DNA of 64,000 nucleotides from assembly GCF_018448935.1 (NCBI RefSeq), contig NZ_RCWC01000001.1, positions 186,001 to 250,000 on the forward strand, written 5' to 3'. The position numbers and the translations under genes were made by a program. Position 1 is the first letter of the stretch. Every line of letters starts with the position of its first letter. The notes beneath the pieces were generated by a model, which was not told the DNA's origin, searched no databases, and saw only the letters and a program-made list of their open reading frames with translations. Below, in pieces: positions 46,240 to 56,245 of this stretch. This DNA comes from Photorhabdus noenieputensis (lineage in GTDB: Bacteria; Pseudomonadota; Gammaproteobacteria; Enterobacterales; Enterobacteriaceae).

Positions 46240-46320
46240 TTGAGGTGAATAATTTGGATGATGCTGTCAGAGTGTTAAGTTGGTGTTGGAACGTGCATTG
46301 TTGATTACCTGTCTAGTGTT
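46240..46320 (+). pseudogene. Remnant of a second PKS gene (3' end of the ACP domain, internally deleted)
   Basis: Bases 46240-46277 match the intact PKS at about 39660-39699 with about five changes, coding IEVNNLDDAVRVL against LEVNNLDDVVSLL. Bases 46284-46318 match the PKS end at about 39867-39903, coding VLERALLITCLV against LLELASLITYRL. The roughly 170 bases between, including the phosphopantetheine serine, are missing. The remnant shows that a second PKS once followed gene F. Confidence 0.8.
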
Positions 46321-46342
46321 AAAACGACCGTAGTTTGTAGTT

Positions 46343-46380
46343 AATTCAGTGCACTATGTGGTTAATGTGTGCACTGAATT
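46343..46380. repeat. Perfect 12-bp inverted repeat, possible minus-strand terminator
   Basis: AATTCAGTGCAC (46343-46354) and GTGCACTGAATT (46369-46380) form a 12-bp stem with a 14-base loop, 28 bases beyond the end of the minus-strand HD gene. No T-run is evident on either side. Confidence 0.6.
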
Positions 46381-46408
46381 CTGAACGCTCTCAAATTTTC
46401 GAGAAAAG

Positions 46409-47014
46409 TTATTTCAACCAACCTTTCTTCTGTGCGGTTTCCAATTGTGGCAGCAGATATTGCCATAATTCAGGATAGACATCGGCAATAAATTTATTGC
46501 GGTTAATTACTTGCTCAAAACGAATACCATCTTCTACCCAACTTTGCCCTTTATTATACAGATTCATCAGCATCGGCATTAGTCTATCCAGTGTAAGAGC
46601 AAAGCGGGCATCTTGGCTTTCTTCTGCTTCATACTCTTGCCAAAGTGACATAAAATGATTTTTCTGTGGCTCAGGGAGTAAACCAAAAAGACGGTCGGCG
46701 GCTTTAATTTCTTGTTCATGAATGGCTGCACGGGCTGCTAAATCGTAAACCATCACATCACCTGCATCAATTTCTACAATATCGTGAATTAATGCCATTT
46801 GAATAACCCGCTGGATATCCACCCCTTTTACATAAGGAGCAAAACTCATGGCGGCGATAGCAAAATGCCAACTATGCTCGGCTGAATTTTCCTGGCGATG
46901 GTTATCCAGTAACTTAGTTCGCCGTTGAACTTTTTTCAGCTTATCCAACTCCATCAAGAAACCGATGACATTCGTAAAAGGACCAAAATCAACGGCAGGT
47001 ACTGCTAACGACAT
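46409..47014 (-). CDS. HD-domain hydrolase (possible 5'-deoxynucleotidase)
   Basis: A 201-residue cytosolic metal-dependent phosphohydrolase. The HD-domain residues are visible as H-x-x-x-H in NSAEHSWHF, the HD pair in ALIHDIVEIDAGD, and a downstream Asp in the helix before LMPMLMNLYN. It resembles the HD_3/HDDC2 type more than the E. coli YfbR sequence. Members that have been studied remove phosphate from deoxynucleoside monophosphates, but the substrate here is not readable. The ATG is preceded by GAGG, and only 14 bases separate it from the ygfZ stop on the same strand, so the two are probably cotranscribed. Confidence 0.85.
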   Translation of the reverse strand: MSLAVPAVDFGPFTNVIGFLMELDKLKKVQRRTKLLDNHRQENSAEHSWHFAIAAMSFAPYVKGVDIQRVIQMALIHDIVEIDAGDVMVYDLAARAAIHEQEIKAADRLFGLLPEPQKNHFMSLWQEYEAEESQDARFALTLDRLMPMLMNLYNKGQSWVEDGIRFEQVINRNKFIADVYPELWQYLLPQLETAQKKGWLK

Positions 47015-47028
47015 ATAAACCTCATCAA

Positions 47029-48018
47029 TTATTTTTCTTCATCGAGAGAATAAGGCAGAGGCTGAATGGTGAGTGAATGCCCTTCATCGTCACGGACACG
47101 GAATACACTATGACTTTCCATACCATTATTCATGACAACTTGTACCCAGACACTATTATCATTCAGCTTAACGGCAGCCAAAACGGTGCCTGTTCTCCGC
47201 CATTTATCTCCTAATTGCCATTCCAAATCGTCTCCAGCCATAGGAGTTTTGGTGGCATTGCCTGCCAGCCAGTACATGGCGCGTTTATTGGCACCGCGAT
47301 ATTTGGCGCGGGCCACCATTTCCTGACCGGTATAACACCCTTTTTTAAAACATATACCTCCTGCCAATGCTTGGAGGTTAGTTGCTTGAGGAATAAATTG
47401 CGCACTATTTGCGGCATCAATGACTGGGAAACCTGCTTCAATATCCAGAGCTAACCACTGTTCGCTGTTATTAAGCGGAGCTTGAAGTTTTTCTGTTAAC
47501 TGTTCAGCGGTTGCGGTGTTTGTTATTAAGAGGAAACGTTCAGACGGCAAGGTAAAATGGAGCAAAGTCGTCGTTTCATGTGCAACGACAGCGTTATCAG
47601 CATCCGGCAAAGTTGGGAAGAAGTTGCTTAATGCTTCCCGGCAGTTTTTACCTGCAACACCGAGCAGTACCGCGTTTTCATCCTGAACGAGTGTAATTTT
47701 GGCGAATACGGCATATTTTTTCAGTTCTGTAAGCTGATTTTCCAGCACACTGCGACGCTCAAGATAAGCAAGTCCTTCACCACGATGGAAGAGGCGCAGA
47801 TTACTCCACATTTTGCCTTTTGAGTCACAATGCGCACTAAGCACATGCTGATTCGTTGCAAGTGCGGAAATATCTGCTGTAACCTGACCTTGTAGATATT
47901 TTTCTGTATCCGCTCCAGTTGCGGTTACTAGGCCCCAGTCATCCAGTGATATTAATGTCAGGGGAAGGGTTGATGAAGACAATGGAGATTGTGAAGAGAA
48001 CGGAGTTTTATAAGCCAT
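47029..48018 (-). CDS. ygfZ: Folate-binding tRNA-modifying protein YgfZ
   Basis: A 329-residue GcvT-like folate-binding protein that supports assembly or repair of certain iron-sulfur enzymes, including the tRNA methylthiotransferase MiaB. The family signature K-G-C-Y-T-G-Q-E is present in [19 protein letters not shown]. Length fits the E. coli protein (326). It is divergent from sdhE, as in E. coli, and the 170-base intergenic region between them should hold both promoters. The HD hydrolase gene follows closely. No abnormality seen. Confidence 0.95.
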   Translation of the reverse strand: MAYKTPFSSQSPLSSSTLPLTLISLDDWGLVTATGADTEKYLQGQVTADISALATNQHVLSAHCDSKGKMWSNLRLFHRGEGLAYLERRSVLENQLTELKKYAVFAKITLVQDENAVLLGVAGKNCREALSNFFPTLPDADNAVVAHETTTLLHFTLPSERFLLITNTATAEQLTEKLQAPLNNSEQWLALDIEAGFPVIDAANSAQFIPQATNLQALAGGICFKKGCYTGQEMVARAKYRGANKRAMYWLAGNATKTPMAGDDLEWQLGDKWRRTGTVLAAVKLNDNSVWVQVVMNNGMESHSVFRVRDDEGHSLTIQPLPYSLDEEK

Positions 48019-48194
48019 GACACATCCTGCCAGTCAGATATTTGAGCCAATGATGCATAATGGTAAAAGAGCTGAAGCACAATGCAAGTAGTTATTATTG
48101 CTATTAGCTGGCATGATGCATGAGTTTGCCGGGCGACTCAATGGCTAATAGCGTTAAAACTAACAATGAGAATTAAAAAGGGGATTCTTTGAAC

Positions 48195-48461
48195 ATGGAT
48201 ATTGATAATAAAGCACGTATTCATTGGGCATGTCGGCGTGGAATGCGTGAGCTGGATATTTCAATTATGCCGTTTTTTAAGTATGAATATGACTCACTCA
48301 GTGATGATGATAAACGACTTTTTATTCGCTTGCTTGAATGTGCTGACCCTGATCTATTTAATTGGCTGATGAATCATGGACGCCCAGACGATGAAGAGCT
48401 ATTTCGCATGATTAAACTTATTCAGAATAGAAATAAAGATCGTGGTCCTGTGGAAATGTGA
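48195..48461 (+). CDS. sdhE: FAD assembly factor SdhE (CptB)
   Basis: An 88-residue protein that promotes covalent flavin attachment to succinate dehydrogenase SdhA. The signature RGMRELD is intact, and the whole chain ([20 protein letters not shown]...) aligns with E. coli SdhE from memory. I chose the ATG at 48195, which gives the normal N-terminus; the frame extends only two codons upstream to a TTG. AAAAGGGGA lies 10-18 bases before it. It shares its last 20 bases with cptA. The annotation as antitoxin CptB of a type IV pair is disputed. Confidence 0.96.
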   Translation: MDIDNKARIHWACRRGMRELDISIMPFFKYEYDSLSDDDKRLFIRLLECADPDLFNWLMNHGRPDDEELFRMIKLIQNRNKDRGPVEM

Positions 48462-48858
48462 TCTCAGGGTATCTTGGCATACCCAGTTAATTTCCACCTG
48501 TGTTCATGGTGCAATCGCACTTATAGTGCTACTTGCTCCGTGGCCTGCGGATGATGCTATTTTCTGGATTTTCTGGCTTCCTTTAGTACTGTTGATTATT
48601 GCCAGTTGGGGGCGTAGCCAGAAAAATATCCGTAAATCACAAGGGCTTTTAGTTGTGCTCAGTGATAATAAGTTGCAATGGAAGAAGCATGAGTGGCGAA
48701 TTATCCGACGACCGTGGCTGTGTCGTTATGGCATATTAATTACTGCTCAATCTTTTTATAACCAGAAAAAAATCTGTTTATGGGTCGCATCCGATGGTAT
48801 GTCACAGGATGAATGGAGGCATATTAATCAACTGTTGTTGCAATATCCTGATATCTGA
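48442..48858 (+). CDS. cptA: Membrane protein YgfX (CptA)
   Basis: A 138-residue inner-membrane protein with two adjacent hydrophobic helices (about residues 15-55, containing [14 protein letters not shown] and [12 protein letters not shown]) and a soluble C-terminal part. It begins with GTG at 48442 ([12 protein letters not shown]), as the E. coli gene does, inside the 3' end of sdhE, so the two are translationally coupled. It was described as a cytoskeleton-targeting toxin paired with SdhE, but a role alongside SdhE in flavinylation/redox is equally plausible. Confidence 0.9.
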   Translation: MVLWKCDLRVSWHTQLISTCVHGAIALIVLLAPWPADDAIFWIFWLPLVLLIIASWGRSQKNIRKSQGLLVVLSDNKLQWKKHEWRIIRRPWLCRYGILITAQSFYNQKKICLWVASDGMSQDEWRHINQLLLQYPDI

Positions 48859-48879
48859 TTGAGCTGAAATTTTCCTGAT

Positions 48880-49401
48880 TTAAAGCAGAGGCTCCATTTC
48901 TTGCAGGATTTGCATACACCATTGCGATAAACGATCATCAGTTTGTTCATACTGGTTTACGTCATCTAATGCCAGCCCGACAAATTGTGAGCCATTATCC
49001 GTTAATGGTTTCGGGCTGGTAAATTCATAACTTTCGGTCGGCCAGAAGCCAATGAAATGTACACCTGAAGGGCGTAAATGGTGATATAGCATACCGAGAG
49101 CGTCAAGAAACCAATCGCTATAATCAATTTGATCGCCCATACCATACATGGCGACAATTTTCCCCTGTAAATCGAGGGAAGGAATTCGCTCCCAAATAGC
49201 CAGCCAATCTTCCTGTAATTCACCAAAATCCCATGTTGGGATGCCAAGAATCAGTACCGAGTACTCTTCCATTAATTCAGGTGCTGTTTCTTTGATATTG
49301 TGGAGATCAACTAAATCTTCACCGAGGATATCGCGAATTTTCTCTGCTACCATTTCGGTGTAGCAGGTGCTGGAGCCGTAAAAAAGACCAATCTTCATCA
49401 T
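48880..49401 (-). CDS. fldB: Flavodoxin 2
   Basis: A 173-residue FMN flavodoxin. The phosphate loop [12 protein letters not shown] (with the extra Cys-Tyr typical of FldB versus FldA) and the second FMN-contact regions ([30 protein letters not shown]) are all present. It is a low-potential electron carrier in the cytosol. It converges with cptA (21 bases between stops) and diverges from xerD across an ERIC element. Two ATG codons start the frame (49401 and 49398), without a strong Shine-Dalgarno. Confidence 0.95.
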   Translation of the reverse strand: MMKIGLFYGSSTCYTEMVAEKIRDILGEDLVDLHNIKETAPELMEEYSVLILGIPTWDFGELQEDWLAIWERIPSLDLQGKIVAMYGMGDQIDYSDWFLDALGMLYHHLRPSGVHFIGFWPTESYEFTSPKPLTDNGSQFVGLALDDVNQYEQTDDRLSQWCMQILQEMEPLL

Positions 49402-49464
49402 TAATCATTATGGTTTTTGAATATCTGGATTGGCATTGTAACAGAATAATTGCTTTTTCAGGCA

Positions 49465-49590
49465 TATACTCGTCATCTTTCAAGTTGCCTCTTTGTTGGC
49501 TGCACTCACTACCCCGGTCACATCGTTTTCTATGCTCTCGGGGATTCGCTCCCTTGCCGTCGCGATGCATCTTGAAATCCATAGGGTATA
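49465..49590 (-). repeat. ERIC element between fldB and xerD
   Basis: Full length, about 126 bp (TATACTCGTCATCTTTC ... CCATAGGGTATA). Its end is 40 bases upstream of the xerD start, so it is likely transcribed in the xerD leader or sits over the promoter. Confidence 0.9.
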
Positions 49591-49629
49591 ATAGCCGGCA
49601 GAGATGTGAAGATTTAAGGAAAGTGTTTC

Positions 49630-50541
49630 GTGTCAAAACAACCAACTCAGTTGACTAATCCACTGATAGAACAATTTCTTGATGCTATCTGGTTGGAAAA
49701 TGATCTCGCGGAAAATACGCTTGCTTCTTACCGGTTGGATTTACAAGCACTGGATAACTGGTTGATACATCATGGTCATAATTTATTATCTGTCCAGACG
49801 ATAGATTTGCACTCTTTTCTGGCGGAACGCATGGATGGAGGGTATAAAGCCAGTAGCTCGGCGCGTTTACTCAGTGCTATGCGCCAGTTGTTTCTCTATT
49901 TTTATCGGGAAAAAATGCGGGAAGATGATCCGACAGCGCTTTTGTCCGCACCGAAATTACCAAAACGATTGCCTAAAGATTTAAGTGAAAAGCAAGTAGA
50001 AGATCTACTTCATGCACCCTGTACCGATCAACCGGTGGAGCTAAGGGATAAAGCCATGCTTGAAGTGCTTTATGCCTGTGGTTTGCGAGTATCTGAGCTA
50101 GTAGGGTTGACACTTTCCGATGTCAGCTTGCGTCAAGGCGTGGTGAGAGTGATTGGTAAAGGGAATAAAGAACGGTTAGTGCCTTTAGGGGAAGAGGCGA
50201 TTTACTGGCTAGAGAATTATATGGAGTATGGGAGAGCCGAGTTGCTGAATGGTGCAACGTTGGATGTCCTTTTTCCTAGCAAACGGGGGCGACAAATGAC
50301 CCGGCAGACTTTCTGGCATCGTATTAAACATTATGCGCTGCTGGCTGGAATCGATGCTGAACGGTTATCTCCTCATGTTTTGCGTCATGCATTTGCTACA
50401 CATTTGCTTAATCATGGCGCTGATTTGCGAGTTGTACAGATGTTATTGGGGCATAGTGATCTATCCACAACACAAATATATACTCATGTAGCAACAGAAC
50501 GGCTCAAATTGCTACATCAACAACATCATCCGCGTGGGTGA
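49630..50541 (+). CDS. xerD: Site-specific tyrosine recombinase XerD
   Basis: A 303-residue recombinase that acts with XerC at dif to resolve chromosome dimers at the FtsK-bearing septum. The catalytic signature is complete: the first Arg in TGLRVSEL-like ACGLRVSELVGL, Lys in GKGNKER, the H-x-x-R box SPHVLRHAFATHLLNHGADLRVVQMLLGH, and the nucleophile Tyr in TQIYTHV. It starts at GTG 49630, a few residues longer than E. coli XerD; AAGGAAAG lies upstream. It heads the conserved run xerD-dsbC-recJ-prfB-lysS. Confidence 0.96.
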   Translation: MSKQPTQLTNPLIEQFLDAIWLENDLAENTLASYRLDLQALDNWLIHHGHNLLSVQTIDLHSFLAERMDGGYKASSSARLLSAMRQLFLYFYREKMREDDPTALLSAPKLPKRLPKDLSEKQVEDLLHAPCTDQPVELRDKAMLEVLYACGLRVSELVGLTLSDVSLRQGVVRVIGKGNKERLVPLGEEAIYWLENYMEYGRAELLNGATLDVLFPSKRGRQMTRQTFWHRIKHYALLAGIDAERLSPHVLRHAFATHLLNHGADLRVVQMLLGHSDLSTTQIYTHVATERLKLLHQQHHPRG

Positions 50542-50564
50542 GCACGGATTTAAAGGAACCGAAA

Positions 50565-51263
50565 ATGAAAAAAAGCGTGTTATGTTTCCCTCTTTTGCTG
50601 GCCTGGTTTAGCGGAAATGCACTTGCTGATGATGCTGTCCATAGAACAATGCAGAAACTAGGGATAAAAGCAGAAAACATCCAGCCATCACCTATTGTTG
50701 GTTTAAATACGGTAGTGACCGAGCAAGGGATCATCTATCTATCTGATGACGGGAAATATTTATTGCAAGGGCCAATTTATGATGTCAGTGGTAGCTCTCC
50801 TGTGAATGTCAGTAATCAATTGTTGATGAAAAAGCTGGAAGCAATGACAGATCAGATGATTATCTACAAAGCGCCAAAAGAAAAGCATGTTGTTACCGTT
50901 TTCACGGATATTACCTGTGGTTACTGCCATAAATTGCATGAAAACATGCAAGAGTACAATAAACTGGGTATTACTGTGCGCTATCTGGCGTTCCCCCGTC
51001 AGGGTATGCAGCACCAATCTGCTAAAGATATGCAATCTATCTGGTGCAGCGCAACACCGCAGAAATCATTAGATGCTGCGTTTAAAAACGAAGATGTTTC
51101 GCCAATTAAGAGCTGTAAAGTGGATATTGCTAACCATTACAAATTGGGTCTCCAGTTTGGCGTCCAAGGAACGCCAGCGATGGTCCTTAAGGATGGCAGT
51201 CTGTTAGGTGGATATATGCCGCCAGAGGCTTTGGCAGCGGCATTGGCGCAACGTGGTAAATAA
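50565..51263 (+). CDS. dsbC: Thiol:disulfide isomerase DsbC (periplasmic)
   Basis: A 232-residue periplasmic isomerase that repairs wrong disulfides. Signal peptide with cleavage after NALA (residue 21), N-terminal dimerisation domain, then a thioredoxin-like domain with the active site C118-G-Y-C121; the structural cysteines of the C-terminal part are also present (WCSA, SCKV). I took ATG 50565 (AAGGAAC upstream) because it gives a proper signal peptide, although the frame opens at GTG 50538 inside xerD. recJ starts 5 bases after its stop. Confidence 0.95.
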   Translation: MKKSVLCFPLLLAWFSGNALADDAVHRTMQKLGIKAENIQPSPIVGLNTVVTEQGIIYLSDDGKYLLQGPIYDVSGSSPVNVSNQLLMKKLEAMTDQMIIYKAPKEKHVVTVFTDITCGYCHKLHENMQEYNKLGITVRYLAFPRQGMQHQSAKDMQSIWCSATPQKSLDAAFKNEDVSPIKSCKVDIANHYKLGLQFGVQGTPAMVLKDGSLLGGYMPPEALAAALAQRGK

Positions 51264-51268
51264 GTTTA

Positions 51269-53002
51269 GTGAATATTGAAACACAACTCCGCCGCCGCCC
51301 GGTGGTGGATGACAGTCATCTTCCTCAACAGATTCATCCATTACTGCGTCGTTTATATGCTATTCGTGGTATCCAGCAAGCGAATGAATTGGAACGTGGC
51401 GTTCAAGGGTTATTGAATTACCAGCATTTGAGCGGTGTGGAACAGGCGGTGGCGCTCTTGTTGACAGCACTTCATGAACGTTGGCGTATTGTTATTGTCG
51501 GTGATTTTGATGCTGATGGGGCAACTAGCACGGCATTGGCGATCCGATCATTACGCTCGATGGGATATCGGCATCTGGATTATCTGGTGCCAAATCGTTT
51601 TGACGATGGTTATGGCTTAAGCTCGCAGGTAGTAGAAGAGGTCGTCAAAAAAGGCGCTGACCTAATTATTACCGTGGATAATGGTATCTCTTCCCATGAA
51701 GGGGTTGCGGCTGCCCATCAGCACCATATGAAAGTGATCGTCACGGATCATCACTTGCCGGGTGACGTTTTGCCGGCTGCTGATGCCATTATTAATCCCA
51801 ATTTGCCCGATTGCTCGTTCCCATCTAAATCACTGGCAGGGGTTGGCGTCACATTTTATCTGATGTCGGCTTTAAGGGCGGCGTTGAGAAAAGATCAGTG
51901 GTTTGAAAAGCAAGGAATTGCTCTACCGAATCTGGCAGAAATGTTGGATTTGGTTGCGTTAGGCACGGTTGCCGATGTTGTACCTTTGGATGCCAATAAC
52001 CGGATTCTGGTTTATCAGGGATTGAATCGTATTCGTGCAGGGCGTTGTTGCGCGGGGATACGTGCATTATTGGAAGTTTCCAAGCGTGATGCTTATAAGC
52101 TGACAGCCAGTGATTTGGGGTTTTTTCTGGGGCCAAGACTGAATGCCGCCGGTCGCCTCGATGATATGTCCATTGGCGTCACGTTATTGCTAACTGATGA
52201 TATGGCAAAGGCGCGTCAGATAGCTTGTGAACTGGACGGTCTTAACCATACCCGTCGTGAAATAGAGCAGGGAATGCAACAAGAAGCACTGCAAATCTGT
52301 GACAAACTTGAACGTACCAGTACTGAGTTGCCTTATGGGCTAGCGCTTTATCATCCAGAGTGGCATCAAGGGGTAGTCGGAATTCTGGCTTCTCGTATTA
52401 AGGAACGTTTTCATCGGCCTGTTATCGCTTTTGCGCCAGCAGGGGATGGTATTTTGAAAGGTTCTGGTCGTTCAGTACAGGGGTTGCATATGCGTGATGC
52501 GCTTGAGCGGCTTGATACCTTGCATCCGGGATTGATACTCAAGTTTGGTGGTCATGCAATGGCAGCCGGTTTGTCACTTGAACAGGATAAATTTGAACAA
52601 TTCCAGCGTCACTTTTCTGCATTAATGGCGGATTGGCTGGATATTTCGCAACTTGAGGGTGTTATCTGGAGTGATGGTAAATTAACGAATAATGAACTGT
52701 CATTGGACATTGCAGAGATGTTGCGTGATGGCGGTCCTTGGGGGCAGGCGTTCCCGGAACCAGTTTTTGACGGTAAATTCAAACTATTACAGCAGCGCAT
52801 TGTTGGAGAACGTCATTTAAAAGTGATAGTGGAGCCATTAAACGGTGGACCGATGCTGGATGGGATCGCGTTCAACATCGATCCTACCCGCTGGCCGGAT
52901 AACAGTGTCCGCGAAGTAGAACTTGCCTATAAACTGGATGTTAATGAATTTCGTGGCAACCGTAATGTACAGCTTTTGATCCAGCATCTCTGGCCTTATT
53001 AA
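51269..53002 (+). CDS. recJ: Single-strand-specific 5'-3' exonuclease RecJ
   Basis: A 577-residue DHH-family nuclease, exactly the length I recall for E. coli RecJ, used in recombination, mismatch repair and RecF-pathway repair. The metal-binding motifs DFDADGATS (DxD), VTVDNGISSHEG, TDHHLPGD (DHH) and LDLVALGTVADVVPL are intact, followed by GGHAMAAGLSLE of the DHHA1 domain. GTG start at 51269, 5 bases after dsbC, coupled. No anomaly. Confidence 0.97.
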   Translation: MNIETQLRRRPVVDDSHLPQQIHPLLRRLYAIRGIQQANELERGVQGLLNYQHLSGVEQAVALLLTALHERWRIVIVGDFDADGATSTALAIRSLRSMGYRHLDYLVPNRFDDGYGLSSQVVEEVVKKGADLIITVDNGISSHEGVAAAHQHHMKVIVTDHHLPGDVLPAADAIINPNLPDCSFPSKSLAGVGVTFYLMSALRAALRKDQWFEKQGIALPNLAEMLDLVALGTVADVVPLDANNRILVYQGLNRIRAGRCCAGIRALLEVSKRDAYKLTASDLGFFLGPRLNAAGRLDDMSIGVTLLLTDDMAKARQIACELDGLNHTRREIEQGMQQEALQICDKLERTSTELPYGLALYHPEWHQGVVGILASRIKERFHRPVIAFAPAGDGILKGSGRSVQGLHMRDALERLDTLHPGLILKFGGHAMAAGLSLEQDKFEQFQRHFSALMADWLDISQLEGVIWSDGKLTNNELSLDIAEMLRDGGPWGQAFPEPVFDGKFKLLQQRIVGERHLKVIVEPLNGGPMLDGIAFNIDPTRWPDNSVREVELAYKLDVNEFRGNRNVQLLIQHLWPY

Positions 53003-53159
53003 TCGTTTGATGGGCAGATAGTCAGTCACTGTCACGTACTCTTGTATGAATACGTGACAAATCTGTTGAAGTGCTATAAACCCGGTGTCGAATCCGTTAC
53101 AATACGCGGTTCGAAAATTATCCATTTATCTACGACTACACAACGTAAGACACGAAAAT

Positions 53160-54258
53160 ATGTTTGAAATTAATCCGGTAAAAAACCACATTCAGGACCT
53201 GTCTGAGCGGACAACGGTTCTGAGGGGGTATCTTTGACTACGATGTCAAAAAAGAGCGTTTAGAAGAAGTTAATGCTGAATTAGAACAGCCTGATGTTTG
53301 GAATGAACCGGAGCGGGCACAGGCTTTGGGTAAAGAACGCTCCTCATTGGAAGAGATTGTTGAAACGATTGATCAGCTTGAGCAGGGACTGGAGGATGTA
53401 CAAGGTTTACTGGAACTGGCAGTAGAAGCTGACGATGAAGAGACTTTTAATGAAGCTGTAGCAGAGCTGGAACAGCTTGAAGAAAAATTGGGTCAGTTAG
53501 AGTTTCGCCGCATGTTTTCTGGTGAGTACGACAGCGCTGACTGTTATCTTGATTTGCAGGCAGGCTCTGGTGGCACCGAGGCTCAAGATTGGGCAAGTAT
53601 GCTGATGCGTATGTATCTGCGTTGGGCTGAATCCAAAGGCTTTAAAACGGAAATCATTGAAGAATCAGATGGTGAAGTTGCTGGCCTGAAATCAGCGACC
53701 ATTAAGATCATGGGCGATTATGCTTATGGTTGGTTGCGTACTGAAACCGGTGTTCACCGTTTGGTGCGTAAAAGCCCATTTGATTCTGGTGGCCGTCGCC
53801 ATACTTCATTCAGTTCTGCTTTCATCTATCCCGAAGTGGATGATGATATTGATATTGAAATTAATCCGGCAGACTTACGTATCGATGTTTATCGCGCGTC
53901 TGGTGCGGGTGGTCAGCACGTTAACAAAACAGAATCTGCGGTGCGTATTACCCATATTCCAACCAACATTGTGACTCAGTGTCAGAATGATCGTTCTCAG
54001 CATAAAAACAAAGACCAGGCGATGAAACAGCTAAAAGCGAAGCTGTATGAACTGGAAATGCAAAAAAAGAACGCCAATAAACAGGAAATGGAAGAGAATA
54101 AATCCGATATTGGTTGGGGTAGTCAAATTCGCTCTTATGTTCTGGATGACTCACGCATCAAAGACTTGCGCACCGGCGTTGAAACTCGCAATACACAAGC
54201 GGTGCTGGATGGTGATCTCGATAAATTCATTGAAGCAAGCCTGAAAGCTGGCTTATGA
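53160..54258 (+). CDS. prfB: Peptide chain release factor 2, expressed by programmed +1 frameshift
   Basis: RF2 recognises UAA and UGA. The gene starts at ATG 53160 ([25 protein letters not shown]) and meets an in-frame TGA at codon 26 (53235-53237). The site AGGGGGTATCTTTGAC (53223-53238) is the classical autoregulatory +1 frameshift signal: an internal Shine-Dalgarno (AGGGGG), CTT and a TGA-C context. After the shift the frame runs to 54258 and gives 365 residues, the normal length. The GGQ catalytic tripeptide is at residues 250-252 in [15 protein letters not shown]. Automated callers may report only the second part. lysS follows 9 bases after the stop. Confidence 0.97.
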
Positions 54259-54267
54259 GGAACTAAA

Positions 54268-55782
54268 ATGTCACAACAACAACAGGGCGCGGAACAGGCT
54301 CCCGATTTAAATAATGAACTGCAAACCCGCCGCGAAAAACTTGCCGCTTTACGGGAGAGTGGAATTGCATTCCCGAATGATTTCCGTCGTGAAAATATTT
54401 CAGAAGATTTGCACGCGAAATACGACGACAAAACTCAGGAAGAGCTGGAAGCACTGAATATTGAAGTGACGGTTGGCGGTCGTATGATGACACGTCGCAT
54501 TATGGGTAAGGCTTCTTTCGTAACGCTACAGGATATGGGCGGCCGTATTCAGTTATATGTTGCCCGTGACGATCTGCCGGAAGGTATTTATAACGAACAG
54601 TTTAAAAAATGGGATCTGGGAGACATTCTGGGGGCTCGTGGCAAACTGTTTAAAACCAAAACCGGTGAACTTTCCATTCACTGTACTGAATTGCGTCTGC
54701 TGACAAAAGCGTTGCGTCCATTGCCGGATAAATTCCACGGTTTGGCTGATCAGGAAACTCGTTATCGCCAGCGTTATCTGGATCTGATCGCCAATGAAGA
54801 ATCGCGCAAAACTTTCCAAATTCGCTCTCAGGTCTTATCAGCTCTGCGTAGCTTTATGGTCAGTAAAGGCTTTATGGAAGTGGAAACACCAATGATGCAG
54901 GTAATCCCTGGTGGTGCGGCGGCTCGTCCATTTATTACTCACCATAATGCGCTGGATATTGATATGTATCTGCGTATTGCGCCGGAGCTTTACCTGAAAC
55001 GTCTGGTTGTTGGTGGTTTTGAACGTGTATTTGAAATTAACCGCAACTTCCGTAACGAAGGCGTATCTCCGCGCCATAACCCTGAGTTCACCATGATGGA
55101 ACTCTACATGGCGTATGCGGATTACAAAGATCTGATCGTCCTGATAGAAGAGCTGTTCCGCACGCTGACGCAGAATATTTTGGGGAATACTCTGGTTAAA
55201 TATGGCGAGCAGGAATTCGATTTCGGTAAACCATTTGCCCAAATGACCATGAAACAGGCTATTTGCAAATATCGTCCTGAAACCAACATAGCTGATTTGG
55301 ATGATATGGATAAAGCGGTGGCTATCGCTGAATCTCTTGGTATTGAAGTGGAAAAAGGTTGGGGCCTTGGTCGTGTTCAGTGTGAAATCTTTGAAGAAAC
55401 GGCGGAAAGCCACCTGATTCAACCGACATTTATCACTGAATACCCGGCAGAAGTTTCTCCGCTAGCGCGTCGTAATGATGCAAATCCGTTTATCACCGAC
55501 CGTTTTGAATTCTTTATTGGTGGACGTGAGATTGGTAATGGCTTCTCGGAATTAAATGATGCCGAAGATCAGGCAGAACGTTTTGCTGAGCAGGTTCGCC
55601 AGAAAGACGAAGGTGATGACGAAGCCATGTTCTACGATGAAGATTATGTAACGGCTTTGGAACACGGTATGCCACCAACCGCTGGTTTGGGTATTGGTAT
55701 TGACCGCATGATTATGTTGTTGACAGATAGTCATACCATCCGTGATGTCATTCTGTTCCCGGCAATGCGCCCGCAGAAATAA
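54268..55782 (+). CDS. lysS: Lysyl-tRNA synthetase (class II)
   Basis: A 504-residue class IIb synthetase. An N-terminal OB-fold anticodon-binding domain (about 60-150, with [21 protein letters not shown]) is followed by the catalytic core with motif 2 ([24 protein letters not shown]) and motif 3 ([15 protein letters not shown]). The ATG has GAGGAACT upstream and follows prfB directly, as in E. coli. A strong terminator is 20 bases after the stop, closing the xerD-lysS run. Confidence 0.97.
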   Translation: MSQQQQGAEQAPDLNNELQTRREKLAALRESGIAFPNDFRRENISEDLHAKYDDKTQEELEALNIEVTVGGRMMTRRIMGKASFVTLQDMGGRIQLYVARDDLPEGIYNEQFKKWDLGDILGARGKLFKTKTGELSIHCTELRLLTKALRPLPDKFHGLADQETRYRQRYLDLIANEESRKTFQIRSQVLSALRSFMVSKGFMEVETPMMQVIPGGAAARPFITHHNALDIDMYLRIAPELYLKRLVVGGFERVFEINRNFRNEGVSPRHNPEFTMMELYMAYADYKDLIVLIEELFRTLTQNILGNTLVKYGEQEFDFGKPFAQMTMKQAICKYRPETNIADLDDMDKAVAIAESLGIEVEKGWGLGRVQCEIFEETAESHLIQPTFITEYPAEVSPLARRNDANPFITDRFEFFIGGREIGNGFSELNDAEDQAERFAEQVRQKDEGDDEAMFYDEDYVTALEHGMPPTAGLGIGIDRMIMLLTDSHTIRDVILFPAMRPQK

Positions 55783-55802
55783 CAGATTGAATTAAATTTC
55801 AA

Positions 55803-55840
55803 CTCCCCTGTGGCATAGCTGTCAGGGGAGTTTTTATTTT
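55803..55840 (+). terminator. Rho-independent terminator after lysS
   Basis: CTCCCCTG (55803-55810) pairs with CAGGGGAG (55823-55830), followed by TTTTTATTTT. A textbook terminator. Confidence 0.92.
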
Positions 55841-55925
55841 CAACCGCTTGAAATATAGACAACTTAAACAGATATTGGCTTGCTGATGCCAACGAAGTCG
55901 CTATAATAATTTATGTTACCCCTAA

Positions 55926-55999
55926 GCGAGCGTAGTTCAATGGCAGAACGAGAGCTTCCCAAGCTCTATACGAGGGTTCGATTCCCTTCGCTCGCTCCA
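55926..55999 (+). tRNA. glyU: tRNA-Gly (anticodon CCC)
   Basis: A 74-base tRNA including an encoded CCA. The acceptor stem GCGAGCG/CGCTCGC, T-loop GGTTCGATTCC and anticodon loop TTCCCAA with anticodon CCC (55958-55960) are all in place. It is nearly identical to E. coli glyU, which also lies in the lysS neighbourhood. It marks the edge of an accessory block; no repeat of its 3' end was seen further down in this window. Confidence 0.95.
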
Positions 56000-56245
56000 G
56001 TTTTGCATTCTTTCTAAAAAATGCTATCGTATTGAAAATATCTCTTTTGATATGATGTAAATTAAATCAAAAGAATTTACGAATGATAATCAATATAAGT
56101 TAATAATTAACTCATTGTCTAATATGAAAAGAATCCCGTTATTAAATCAACCCCGAATCAGCTAGGCGTGATGTATTTTGAATGTGGATACATCACCATA
56201 GAAAGCATTCTATGGTAAATGAATAATTAATAGAGACTATTTACC

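Noticed and set aside
53160..53237. prfB with an early in-frame TGA as a pseudogene
   Set aside because: The site is the known programmed +1 frameshift and the remaining frame is complete.
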